A stretch of 64,000 nt of DNA from Polaromonas sp. AER18D-145 (GTDB lineage Bacteria > Pseudomonadota > Gammaproteobacteria > Burkholderiales > Burkholderiaceae_C): NCBI RefSeq assembly GCF_002379095.1, contig NZ_NBZV01000011.1, forward strand, positions 1-64,000, read 5' to 3'. This document shows positions 16,304 through 27,089 of the stretch, in pieces; position 1 is the first letter of the stretch; the number at the start of each line of letters is the position of its first letter. The position numbers were made by a program, and so were the translations under genes. The notes under the pieces are model-generated. The model saw nothing but the letters and a program-made list of their open reading frames with translations. It had not been told where the DNA came from and ran no database searches.

Positions 16304-17431
16304 TTAAAGCGCCTCCACCCGCCCCATGTCCGGCCGCAGCAGCCATTCCTGAAATTCATCGGCCAGCTGCCGGCTCGCCGCCACTGCCGTGCTCCAGGCC
16401 TTGATGCGTCCGGGCAGGTCGGCGCCATAACGGAGAAAGTCGTTGCGATCGGGCAGCTTGTGGTTAGGCAGGGTCTGGACCCAGGCCGGGTCGGGCGCCA
16501 GCAGCAGCATGTTGTCGAGGAAGTGCGTGGCGCCGTGGCGCCATTTCAGGCCCTTGTCGAGCCAGCCGGGCACCACGGCTTTCTGGAAGTGCGGGTACAG
16601 AACCAGACCCGGAGATTTTGAGTCATTTTGGCCTCCAGCCCCCGCGCTATCTGCGTCAGACGCTATCAAATCAGAAGCGTAGTTGAGGTGCAGGTGATAG
16701 TCGGTGATGCCGCCGTCCCAGTAGGCGCCGGGCGGTGCGTCGGGAATGTTGTGCACGGCCTGGAGCATGAAGGGAATCGAGCAACTGGCCTGCAGCGCGG
16801 GGTTGAAGTTGGCCTCGGTCAGTGCCAGCTGGCGCGTGCGGTAGTCGCTGGTGGCAAAGGGCAAAGGCGCGCCCTGGCTGGAAAACACCACGCGCTCCAG
16901 CCAGGCGCCCATGGCCTTGCGGCGCAGGGTGTTGGTGAGGAATGCGCCCAGGTAGCCCAGCGGCGTGCCCAGGCGGTGTTCACGCCTCAGCAGGTGGCGC
17001 CCGCGCGAGGTGACGATGTGCAGGCGGTAACGCGGGTGCTGCAGCACCTGCTGCACGCGGCCGCCGTAAAAGTCCTGCAGGCTCTGGCCGAACTGCTCGC
17101 TGACGTGCTGCGCGCTGGGCCGCTTCTGGCCGGGCTGCCAATCGAAATGCTGCCGGATGTAGTCGTCTTCCAGGCGCTGGAAGGCCGCCACTGGCTCATC
17201 CAGGCAGGCGGTCGCCATGCGCCAGGCGCCTATCGATGCGCCGACCAGGTGCACGGGCTGGCTGCTGCCCGCCAGCCAGTCGCCGAAGATGAAGCGGTCC
17301 AGCGGCCCCAGCACCAGGCCCTTGGGCCCCCCCGCCGCGCCCGGCACCACACGCACATCCTGCGGACGCATGCCGTGTTTTTCGATGTGGCGTCGGGCCT
17401 GGGGGCCGGCGTAAAGGCGTAGGGCTTGCAT
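16304..17431 (-). CDS. patatin-like phospholipase
   Basis: 375 residues. It has the glycine-rich oxyanion part (PGAAGGPKGLVLGPLDRF), the nucleophile in LVGASIGAWRMA and the Asp in YWDGGITDYHLHL, which together give the patatin Ser-Asp dyad. It is a lipid acyl hydrolase with no signal peptide. A GCTAT-family repeat (16626-16677) lies in frame inside the gene and encodes the stretch around SDLIASDADSAGAGGQ near residue 260, so the repeat has been tolerated as a surface loop. Confidence 0.85.
   Translation of the reverse strand: MQALRLYAGPQARRHIEKHGMRPQDVRVVPGAAGGPKGLVLGPLDRFIFGDWLAGSSQPVHLVGASIGAWRMATACLDEPVAAFQRLEDDYIRQHFDWQPGQKRPSAQHVSEQFGQSLQDFYGGRVQQVLQHPRYRLHIVTSRGRHLLRREHRLGTPLGYLGAFLTNTLRRKAMGAWLERVVFSSQGAPLPFATSDYRTRQLALTEANFNPALQASCSIPFMLQAVHNIPDAPPGAYWDGGITDYHLHLNYASDLIASDADSAGAGGQNDSKSPGLVLYPHFQKAVVPGWLDKGLKWRHGATHFLDNMLLLAPDPAWVQTLPNHKLPDRNDFLRYGADLPGRIKAWSTAVAASRQLADEFQEWLLRPDMGRVEAL
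16626..16677. repeat. GCTAT-type dispersed repeat copy inside the patatin gene
   Basis: Complementary strand: GCTTCTGATTTGATAGCGTC, then GCGGGGGCTGGAGGCC. It is related to the copy at 42883-42930 (GCTATTGATTTAAGAGCTGC ... GGGCTGGAG) and is in frame with the gene. Confidence 0.65.
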
Positions 17432-17543
17432 GGACGGATCGCGGTTGCTATGGTTTTGGTAGCTGCTGGCGCCCGTGGTGATTGATCCAGATGCCGATTT
17501 GACACCAAAAACCGGCGCGCTGCAGCCTTCTGCGCGACAAACG

Positions 17544-19910
<2,367 letters not shown>

Positions 19911-20036
19911 GAAGTGAAGCGATTCGTCGTTGGCTGTGAATGGGGGGCCGGGTTGGCGCCGGGCCTCAAACCACGGCGTCAAGGGTCGGAATTGTCCCAC
20001 AGCGGAAAGCCCTGGCCTGGCAGCGTGGCCGGGTTC

Positions 20037-20205
20037 CTAGGAGCCTGTCGGGCTTGGGGCGTCGAAAGCGAAAATCGGCCTCGGCGAGGACAGTTTTTGC
20101 CGGATTTGCAGGCCCATAGCCCAGCTATGGGACAAAAAGACGGTGAAAAATGGACCGCTGCGGTCGATTTGCAGCCGACGATTCCCAAGTCCGACAGGCT
20201 CCTAG
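20037..20205. mobile_element. MITE-like 169-bp element with 22-bp terminal inverted repeats
   Basis: Ends CTAGGAGCCTGTCGGGCTTG (20037-) and its complement at 20184-20205 match at 21 of 22 positions. An internal hairpin lies at 20113-20131 (CCCATAG / CTATGGG). No coding frame fits. The CTAG at both tips may be a target duplication, as made by some IS5-group elements whose ends begin GAGCCTGT. The right tip contains the TAG stop of the adjacent histidine kinase. Confidence 0.75.
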
Positions 20206-21536
20206 ACGTCGGCAGGCCCCACCGGTCCGGCGCAGAGTTCGGGATCCAGCGGCAAGGTCAGCTGCACGCGGGTACCGCCGCCGAACTTGCTCGCGATCGT
20301 CAGTTCACCGCCCATCAGCCGGGCGCGCTGGCGCATGTTCTCCAGGCCCTTGCCGATTGCTTCCGACGCCATGTTGTGCGCGATGCCCACGCCGTTGTCC
20401 CGCACCTCGAACTCCATGCAGCCCATGTCCGCCGCGTAGCGGCAGGACACGATAACCCGGGAGGCCTTTGCATGGCGCATGACATTGGACAGGCACTCCT
20501 GCGCAATGCGAAGAACCTGCCGTGCCTCCTCGCCGCGAACGGTTTCCAGGGCGCTGCATATCTCAACCTCCCAGACCATGTGGATGCCCAGCTTGTCGAG
20601 GGGGCGCTGCACCCGGTAGCGCAGGGAGCCCAGTGCTTCGACGATGTTCTGGTCCTCCGACTCGATGCCGTCCACCGTCAGCTTGATGTCCAGCAGGCAT
20701 TGTTCGAGCGCCAGGCCCAGGGCTTGCTGTTCAGGCGCGCAGTGGTCCAGCGACGACAGGATGCTGACAATCTGGGAGGCGACACCATCGTGCAGGTCCC
20801 GCGCAATGCGGTGGCGCTCATGGAGAATGGCGGAAGCGGTCGCCTCCGTCTCGTGACTGCTCCCGGCCCAAGGAGAGTCGCCCGCGCTCAGAACGCTCAG
20901 GCGCCCGCGTCGCGTCACCCACTGCCAGACCACCAGCAGGAGCAGCACGTAAAAGTGCTTGAAAAGGATGGCGCTGTCGTCGGTGGTGTCTGCCAGTGTC
21001 ACCTGCTGGATACAGATGCCCAGTCCCAGCATGCTGCCTGTCAGGGCCAACCAGCCCGGGTAGCTGCGCGGCAGGTAGACGCAGGCAGCGATGGCGATGG
21101 TCAGCAACATGGCCGAGAGCAGGTTCAGTACCATCCAGGGCACAGGCACATCTGCCCCGCCGGCGTTGCCGTTGTAATACAGCGCCGTCGCTCCCGCTAC
21201 GGCTTGCACCCCGAGGATCCAGTAAATTCCGGCGCTGGCCACGTGCACCACGGTGAACAGGAAGTAGGCCGCGCTGATGATCAGGAACTGAACCCCCAAC
21301 TGTGCAACGTAGGCCCCGTGCGGTGATCCTGCCTTGAAACCCAGCCCCATGCTGACCAGAAAATGGGTCAGCCATAGCAGCAGCGCCAGCAGCAGAGCCC
21401 CGGGTAGGGCGGCGCTGAAAAAACCGCGTTGCAACGGACCCGGGTTGGAGGATTCAGGCCGCGCCGGAGACGCGGCCGGGCGCACAGGCTTGGCGTGCGT
21501 ATGGACCAGACCATCGGGAACTGTGCGCAAGGACAT
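20202..21536 (-). CDS. sensor histidine kinase, NarL/DesK type
   Basis: 444 residues. The cytoplasmic start is followed by about six membrane helices (residues 45-205) without a large periplasmic domain, so the sensor is probably membrane-embedded. The HisKA_3 phosphorylation site is ERHRIARDLHDGVASQ (His about 249), followed by an ATPase domain with NVMRHA, RDNGVGI and GGGTRVQLTLP. It is partnered with the response regulator gene that starts upstream. Its stop codon lies in the end of the MITE-like element, so the last few residues may have been altered by that insertion. Confidence 0.92.
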   Translation of the reverse strand: MSLRTVPDGLVHTHAKPVRPAASPARPESSNPGPLQRGFFSAALPGALLLALLLWLTHFLVSMGLGFKAGSPHGAYVAQLGVQFLIISAAYFLFTVVHVASAGIYWILGVQAVAGATALYYNGNAGGADVPVPWMVLNLLSAMLLTIAIAACVYLPRSYPGWLALTGSMLGLGICIQQVTLADTTDDSAILFKHFYVLLLLVVWQWVTRRGRLSVLSAGDSPWAGSSHETEATASAILHERHRIARDLHDGVASQIVSILSSLDHCAPEQQALGLALEQCLLDIKLTVDGIESEDQNIVEALGSLRYRVQRPLDKLGIHMVWEVEICSALETVRGEEARQVLRIAQECLSNVMRHAKASRVIVSCRYAADMGCMEFEVRDNGVGIAHNMASEAIGKGLENMRQRARLMGGELTIASKFGGGTRVQLTLPLDPELCAGPVGPADV

Positions 21537-21545
21537 GATGGTCCC

Positions 21546-22331
21546 CTAGAACAGGCCGCGATGCGCCGCATAACTGACCGCCTGGGCCCGGCTGCGCACA
21601 TGGAGCTTGCGGTAGATGTTCTTGATGTGGGAGTTGACCGTCTGGCAACTGACGGCAAGCCGCGCGCCAATTTCGTTGCTGGTGTAACCCGCAGCCACCA
21701 GCTTCAGCACTTCCTTTTCGCGATCCGACAGCCTCTTGTTGCTCGTTCCATTGGAGGAATGCCCGGGGTCCTGATCATTGTGCAGCTTGCGCAGCAGCCG
21801 CCGCGCGAGGTGGGGCGTGATGGAGGCGCCGCCATTGGCCACCTGCAGCACGGCTTCGGGAAAGTTGCCGAACCAGGAGTTCTTGACGAAGTAGCCGGTG
21901 GCACCCAGTGTGAAGGCGCGCAAGGCGTGTTCCTCGTCTTCCAGGGTGGAGATCACCACCGCCTCGGCCATGGGCCTGACGGTTTTCATGTGGTCGATCA
22001 GGTCGAACCCGGTGCCGTCGCCCAGATTGAGGTCCACCAGCATCACGTCGAACTCAAGCTGCGAAATCAGGCGACGGCCCTCGCGCATGCTGCTGGCCTC
22101 TCCCACCACGTCGGTGCGCAGGTCACCCAGCAATTCCTGCGAGATCACCTTGCGGATGTGGGGATCGTCATCGATCAGCAGGACCCGCACCGGCTGCCCG
22201 GGCTGGCCGTGGAGGAAGTTGGGCCACTGGGAGGGGGGGCCCTCGTGTGATGCCTGCAGGCCTGGCTGAATTCCGCGAATATCGCGGGGCGGGGGCTGCA
22301 ACGCAGCCGTGGTCTGGATGATGTTTTGCAT
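21546..22331 (-). CDS. LuxR/NarL-family response regulator
   Basis: 261 residues. After a non-conserved 45-residue start, the receiver domain has VRVLLIDDDPHIRKVI and the phospho-acceptor Asp in VMLVDLNLGDGTG (about residue 100). The C-terminal LuxR HTH has RLSDREKEVLKLVAAGYTSN and VNSHIKNIYRKLHVRSR. It is 9 bp upstream of the kinase gene and divergent from the secreted repeat-protein operon at 22960. It is therefore the natural candidate regulator of that operon. Confidence 0.92.
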   Translation of the reverse strand: MQNIIQTTAALQPPPRDIRGIQPGLQASHEGPPSQWPNFLHGQPGQPVRVLLIDDDPHIRKVISQELLGDLRTDVVGEASSMREGRRLISQLEFDVMLVDLNLGDGTGFDLIDHMKTVRPMAEAVVISTLEDEEHALRAFTLGATGYFVKNSWFGNFPEAVLQVANGGASITPHLARRLLRKLHNDQDPGHSSNGTSNKRLSDREKEVLKLVAAGYTSNEIGARLAVSCQTVNSHIKNIYRKLHVRSRAQAVSYAAHRGLF

Positions 22332-22959
22332 AACTTCCCTGTACTGTTTTTTACCTGCTCTTCAACGGAACCGGTGCAAGTCTGGAGAGCGGACACCTGT
22401 TGCGGTATGACCCGCATCAAAAAAATCCCGGATGGTGCCGCTGGCATCGACCCGTGGTTTCACTGAACACCCTTGCGCCTGGTTGTTTGCCCACTCCCAA
22501 AATTTTGCTGAAAACCTTCGCTGATTCGTTACATCAAGTCACGTGGGGCGCGACGCAGAAACATCGAACATCCGTGATTTTTTTGACACAACGAAGTAAT
22601 TAGGTCCCAAATAGGTGACCCCATTGATGTTTATTTCTGCGTGTTTCCTTGGATACAACTTGTTACTAACTATTCCCATTCACCGAAGCATCTCACAAAT
22701 TGATAGCGTTGTCTCCTTGAAGGGCCGTCGTCGCAACATCGATTCCTGAAAAGGGGAGAAGGCTTTTCTCCCCCGATTGAACTACTCACGACTGGTTATT
22801 GGCGTAACCCTGCGCCGTACCCAAACTCCACCTCGACAACGCCGAAAGAGCGGCCGATTCCCAAAGGAAAAAGCTGTCCTCCACCGCGAAGTCACTGTGG
22901 CTGGACACCGGATTCCCCGGTGGCCAGAAGGTCTTAAGTCACTTTTTAAGGAAACTGTC
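22332..22959 (+). promoter_or_regulatory. 628-bp divergent regulatory region of the amyloid-like locus
   Basis: No convincing gene. It is more AT-rich than its surroundings (22480-22740) and must hold the promoters of both the two-component pair and the export operon. A hairpin is at 22753-22773, and the ribosome site AAGGAA lies just before the ATG at 22960. I could not choose a single promoter with confidence. Confidence 0.5.
22753..22773 (+). promoter_or_regulatory. leader hairpin GGGGAGAA-GGCTT-TTCTCCCC
   Basis: A perfect 8-bp stem with a 5-base loop, about 190 bp before the start of the repeat-protein gene. No T run follows, so it is not a standard terminator. It may stabilise or regulate the leader RNA. 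Confidence 0.4.
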
Positions 22960-23439
22960 ATGAAAAAACTTGTACTCCTCGCCTTGTCCGCTGTTGCTAC
23001 CGCCGCGATGGCTACCGGCCCGACACCTGCCAGCGAAATCACGATCCGCGGCAACTCGGCCCAGATCGCGGTACTGTCCACCACAGGCGTTGTCAACACC
23101 GCCAACGGCAGTGATTCTGTGGCCCAGCAAAACCTGGCCAGCAATGCCGGTGATGTGACGATCAGCGGCAACTCGCTGCAGATCGTCGCTGCACGCGGCA
23201 GCTATGTGGGCAATACCGCGAACGCCGACACGATGGCCCAGCAGAACCTGTCGTCCAACGTCGGTGACGTCACTGTGAGTGGCAACTCGCTGCAGGCCAC
23301 GCTGCTGCATAACAGCTATGTGCTCAACAGCGCCACCGGCCGCGATGCGTCAGCGGTGCAGAACATTGCTTCGAACAATGCCTGCTTCACTTGCCCCACA
23401 ACCGGCGGCGGTCACGGCGGCGGCCACGGCGGCCACTGA
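22960..23439 (+). CDS. secreted three-repeat protein with CxxC and Gly-His tail (amyloid-like candidate)
   Basis: 159 residues. The signal peptide covers about residues 1-18 (AVATAAMA). Three repeats of 38-39 residues follow at 26-64, 65-102 and 103-140, each with the pattern (D/E)(I/V)T(I/V)xGNSxQ...N.A......AQQNLASN. A CxxC (142-145) comes next, then a tail of GGGHGGGHGGH type. Short Asn/Gln/Ala/Ser-rich beta repeats and a C-terminal CxxC resemble subunits of functional amyloids (Fap and, in rhythm, curlin). It heads an operon with a CsgG-like lipoprotein. I infer a fibre or surface subunit; the family is not one I can name. Confidence 0.7.
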   Translation: MKKLVLLALSAVATAAMATGPTPASEITIRGNSAQIAVLSTTGVVNTANGSDSVAQQNLASNAGDVTISGNSLQIVAARGSYVGNTANADTMAQQNLSSNVGDVTVSGNSLQATLLHNSYVLNSATGRDASAVQNIASNNACFTCPTTGGGHGGGHGGH

Positions 23440-23591
23440 GAGCACCGTTCCAGGGCCTCTTTCGCGCCGAATCCGCTTTCAGCCCTGGCTGATGCAACGG
23501 GTTCTGTGGTTGAAGGCCCTGGCGGGGCGTGCCGGGTCAGGCGGTGTTTGGTCCGGCACTTTCCTTTCCTTTAACGTGTGGAGATTCCGTC

Positions 23592-24020
23592 ATGAAAACG
23601 TCATCGCAGGTAGTGGGCGTAGCCACCATGGCCGCCATGTTTCTGATGGGGTCCGCGTGGGCACAGAATGCGCCCGGCGAGGACCCGGTCATTCTGACCA
23701 AACGCATCTCGGTGCAGATGGCGCCGATTGGCGGCGCACGTCCCAGCTCGCCGCTGGAGTCCATGAACAACATGCCGGCATGGATGAAGGCCAAGGTCGC
23801 GCGTTACGAGGCCAAGGCCAATTCCGACCAGACCAACGGCATCTCGACCGACGAGGACGCGATCCGCTCGGCCAGTTCCGACGGATTCAAGAAAACCTGC
23901 ATCCAGGAAGTTGGCAGCACGACGGTGGCGAGTGCCGCTCCCGGCGCCCGGCAAAACGGTCTTTCCAGCAACCAGCAGATCGTGGTGCTCAAGGGCGATC
24001 TCGTGAACATCTGCAAGTAG
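23592..24020 (+). CDS. small secreted protein of the CsgG-like operon
   Basis: 142 residues. A signal peptide of about 25 residues ends ...MGSAWA. The mature part has no known domain. It contains two Cys residues, in FKKTCIQEVG and DLVNICK, which could form a disulphide, and a QQIVVLKGD strand between them. Its position between the repeat protein and the CsgG-like gene suggests a chaperone, nucleator or minor subunit, by analogy with curli and holdfast gene sets. That role is inference. Confidence 0.6.
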   Translation: MKTSSQVVGVATMAAMFLMGSAWAQNAPGEDPVILTKRISVQMAPIGGARPSSPLESMNNMPAWMKAKVARYEAKANSDQTNGISTDEDAIRSASSDGFKKTCIQEVGSTTVASAAPGARQNGLSSNQQIVVLKGDLVNICK

Positions 24021-24102
24021 CCCTGGCTTTGCCGCGCGGCAGACCTGGCATGCCTTCAGGCCGTCATTTCAAAATTTTCACAATCGTCGTGGGGAGAACA
24101 AC

Positions 24103-25836
24103 ATGAAACCATCCATCCGGCTTGAACCTGTCAGGTCCCGCTTCAGTTCGCTGGCCACCGTGCTGGGCCTTGCAGGGGCCGTCCTGCTGGCGGGCTGCGC
24201 GACGCCGGCCGATCCGCGCGACGATGCAAAATTCCAGTCCTATGCCAGCGCCACCAACCGGCCCGTGGTGCGGCCCGTGCGATCGGTCTCGAGTTTTTCC
24301 GATTCGCTGATGTGCATGGACTACCTGTTCCGCGAGGCGGAGATATCCACCACGCTGATCACCAGCAAGCAGATCCCCGATTTTTCGACCCGCGTGCCGG
24401 TTGCCACGAAAGACATGATCATCACGGCGCTCTCGCAGATGTCCCGTCTCAGCAATGCCTTCCGTTATGTCGACTACGAGGTTGACATCGCGCGCCAGGA
24501 CACGGTGCAGAACCTGACCACCATCCTGCTCAACAACAACCAGATCCAGCTGCAGCGCCCCGCCCTCTATTTCTCCGGCGCGATCGCGTTTGTCGACCAG
24601 AACGTGATCAACAACCGCTTCGAAGTGGGCACCGCTGCGTCGCGGCTGGACACCGGTTACAGCAAGAACCGCAACGCCACCATCATCGGGCTGGAACTGC
24701 ATATCGGCGACTTCCGTTCGCGCACCCTGATCCCCGGGCTCGACTCCGCCAATGAAGTCATCATCGCGTCCGGCGGACAGGGCCTGGATCTGGCCGGCCG
24801 GATCGGCAGCTACGGCGTGCAGTTCAATGTGGGCCGCGACTATGCACAGGGCGCCGGTGCGGCCATCCGGACGCTGGTCGAGCTGGCGACCATCGAACTG
24901 GTCGGCAAATGGGCGCGTGTGCCTTACTGGCAGTGCCTGACCCTGGAGCAGACCCACCCCGACTTCCAGCGGCAGCTGCGCGACTGGTACGACCAGGGTT
25001 CGCCGCTGCTGCACAACAAACTGGTGCAGCGCTCGCTCATCAGCCATGGCTATCTCGGCGAAAACGGCACGCAGCTGGAGGAACACAGCCCGGAGTTCCG
25101 CACGGCACTGGGGCGCTTCCAGGCCGATTCCGGCATGGTGGTGTCCGGGCTGGTGGATTTCCCCACCTACGAGCGCGCCCTGCGCCATTTTGTGTCGCTG
25201 GGCAAGGACGGCAAACTTGTGCAGATCGGCTGGTCCTCCACCAGCGCATCGCCGCTGGCCAACGCGGCAGACTACCAGCGCCCGGGAGGCGCCAACCCCT
25301 ACGGGCCCTCGGCCTATGGCAGCGCGGCCCCCCCCAGAAGGATCAGCCTGCAGATCGAAAACGTGCTGGTGGGACGTTCCGCCTTCGAGGTGGGCGAGCA
25401 GATCTTCCTGTCGGCGAGCCTGTCACGCGCGTCCTACATGTATTGCTTCCTGCATGAGGCGGGCGGCAAGGTGATGCGCCTGCTGCCCAATGCCACGAAT
25501 CCGAACGCCTTGCTGAGCGCCAACCAGGCGATCCGCATCCCGGACTGGATGAGCCCGACGCCCGGCTTCATCATGGATTCAACCAGCGCAGGCACCGAGC
25601 GCGTGGGCTGTTTTGCGACCGATACCGACGTGGCCGGAAAACTGCCACAGTACCTGCAGGCCCCGGCGCTGGCACCGCTGCGGCAGACGACCAGCCTCGA
25701 TGACATCAACAAGGCGTTTGCCAGCAGCCTGGGGCCAGATGGCTACACCTTTGCCGGTGTCCAGTGGCAGGTCGGGCCCAAGCGCGCAGTTGCGCCGGCG
25801 GCCGCCGCCGCGGCGCCGCCTGCAGCCGCGCGTTAG
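24103..25836 (+). CDS. CsgG/HfaB-like outer-membrane lipoprotein with peptidoglycan-binding and DUF4384 domains
   Basis: 577 residues. The lipobox is LLAGC (Cys about 32). Residues 60-280 resemble CsgG/HfaB-type secretion pores: an N-terminal alpha/beta part, LYFSGAIAFVDQNVINNR, and GAAIRTLVELATIELVGKWA leading to WQCL. Residues 300-365 look like a peptidoglycan-binding module (EFRTALGRFQADSGMVVSG). Residues 413-505 look like DUF4384 (RISLQIENVLVGRSAFEVG ... MRLLPN). The C-terminus is Ala/Pro-rich. This would be an outer-membrane export pore anchored to the wall, exporting the repeat protein encoded upstream. Domain calls are by eye; the pore assignment is the least certain. Confidence 0.65.
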   Translation: MKPSIRLEPVRSRFSSLATVLGLAGAVLLAGCATPADPRDDAKFQSYASATNRPVVRPVRSVSSFSDSLMCMDYLFREAEISTTLITSKQIPDFSTRVPVATKDMIITALSQMSRLSNAFRYVDYEVDIARQDTVQNLTTILLNNNQIQLQRPALYFSGAIAFVDQNVINNRFEVGTAASRLDTGYSKNRNATIIGLELHIGDFRSRTLIPGLDSANEVIIASGGQGLDLAGRIGSYGVQFNVGRDYAQGAGAAIRTLVELATIELVGKWARVPYWQCLTLEQTHPDFQRQLRDWYDQGSPLLHNKLVQRSLISHGYLGENGTQLEEHSPEFRTALGRFQADSGMVVSGLVDFPTYERALRHFVSLGKDGKLVQIGWSSTSASPLANAADYQRPGGANPYGPSAYGSAAPPRRISLQIENVLVGRSAFEVGEQIFLSASLSRASYMYCFLHEAGGKVMRLLPNATNPNALLSANQAIRIPDWMSPTPGFIMDSTSAGTERVGCFATDTDVAGKLPQYLQAPALAPLRQTTSLDDINKAFASSLGPDGYTFAGVQWQVGPKRAVAPAAAAAAPPAAAR

Positions 25837-25856
25837 TCCGCTGCAGGAAGCCGGCC

Positions 25857-26975
25857 ATGCTGCGGTTCATTTCCCGTGTCATCTGCTGCTGCCTGTGGCT
25901 GGGGTCGGTCCAGGCTGCCGGCAGCGTCCAGCAGGAGCCGGCGTTCGACGGATCGCCGCCGCCTCCGGCACCGCTGCGTGCGGCGGACCCGACGCCCGAG
26001 ACGCTCAGCGCCACCCAATTGCCGCCTGCTCCGCTGCAGGCCAGGGAGCAGCCCTCTGCGCTGGAGGCGGAGGTGTCGCGCCTGCGCTCACGGGCCCTGT
26101 CGGTGGACCCGCAACCGGGCCGCGTCGCGCGGGAGCAGGCCCGCGCCGCCTGGCTGCTCGGCCTGCTGTACCTGCACGGCCTCGGCGTGACAGCCAGCCC
26201 GGGCGAGGCCGCCGTGTGGTTTGAGCGCGCGCGTGCGCTGGGTGAGCCGCTGGCCGCCGCTGGTCTGGCCTGGTGCGAGATCGATGGCTGCCGCACTGCC
26301 CCCAACCCCGCGGCAGCGCAACGCTGGATCGCGCTGCTGCGCCGGGTGGACCTGCCGCGCGCCCAGTACCTGCAGTGGCTGGCTGACGAACGGCTGTCGC
26401 CGCTACAGCTGGCAACTCCGGGCTTGCGCGGCGAACCTGCCCCCGCGACGCCCGCGCCGGACCGGCAACTGCTGCTGAGCGCGGCGCGGGGCGGCAACGT
26501 GCATGCCCGGATAGAACTGGGCTTCGAAAGTATCAGTGCCAACCGGCCCGCGGAAGCGCTGGAGCATTTTCGCGCCGCCGCACCCAGGTCGGAAGCGGCT
26601 TCTGCCAACGCGGCACTGCTGTCGGAACGCCTGCGCGTCACGCCGCCCGCCCGCAGTTCCGCCTCCGTCGCTGACACTTTTGCACGGGCGCAGCGCAATC
26701 ACCGCGGCGAAGGCCAGCCGGCCAATTTCGTGGAGGCCATCCGCCTCTACCGCCTGGCGCAAAACCAGGGCAGCGAGCCGGCCAAGAGGATGCTGGAGCT
26801 GATCTTTTCCCGACCCGGCCCCGACGGACAGGTTGATATCGCCTGGATGCAGCAGCTGGCCTATCTGAACCTGTCCAGCGGCGCGCCTGCGCTGGACAGC
26901 ACCACGGTTCGCCGCGCGCTGCGCCGCGAGCCGACGCCGCTGTTTGACATGCTGCCCGCCTCCCTGCGCAAGTAG
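25857..26975 (+). CDS. periplasmic Sel1/TPR-repeat protein
   Basis: 372 residues from the ATG at 25857 (signal peptide ending WLGSVQA; upstream in-frame codons overlap the previous gene). It has Sel1-type repeats: AAWLLGLLYLHGLGVTASPG with AAVWFERARALGEPLAAAGL, and VEAIRLYRLAQNQGSEPAKR near the C-terminus. Sel1 proteins are scaffolds. It starts 20 bp after the CsgG-like gene and is the last gene of this operon, so it probably helps assembly in the periplasm. Confidence 0.75.
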   Translation: MLRFISRVICCCLWLGSVQAAGSVQQEPAFDGSPPPPAPLRAADPTPETLSATQLPPAPLQAREQPSALEAEVSRLRSRALSVDPQPGRVAREQARAAWLLGLLYLHGLGVTASPGEAAVWFERARALGEPLAAAGLAWCEIDGCRTAPNPAAAQRWIALLRRVDLPRAQYLQWLADERLSPLQLATPGLRGEPAPATPAPDRQLLLSAARGGNVHARIELGFESISANRPAEALEHFRAAAPRSEAASANAALLSERLRVTPPARSSASVADTFARAQRNHRGEGQPANFVEAIRLYRLAQNQGSEPAKRMLELIFSRPGPDGQVDIAWMQQLAYLNLSSGAPALDSTTVRRALRREPTPLFDMLPASLRK

Positions 26976-27089
26976 GCAGGAAGGGAAAGCAAAGAGGCAC
27001 GCAGGCCCCATGGCGTGCATGCCTTGCGCCGCCAAACTCCGCTACCATCCTGAGCATCAGCCCCCGCGGGGCGCGTTCACGGGAATGTG

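Noticed and set aside
22582-22587. TTGACA as -35 of the repeat-protein promoter
   Set aside because: No acceptable -10 at 16-18 bp and it is almost 400 bp from the start codon.
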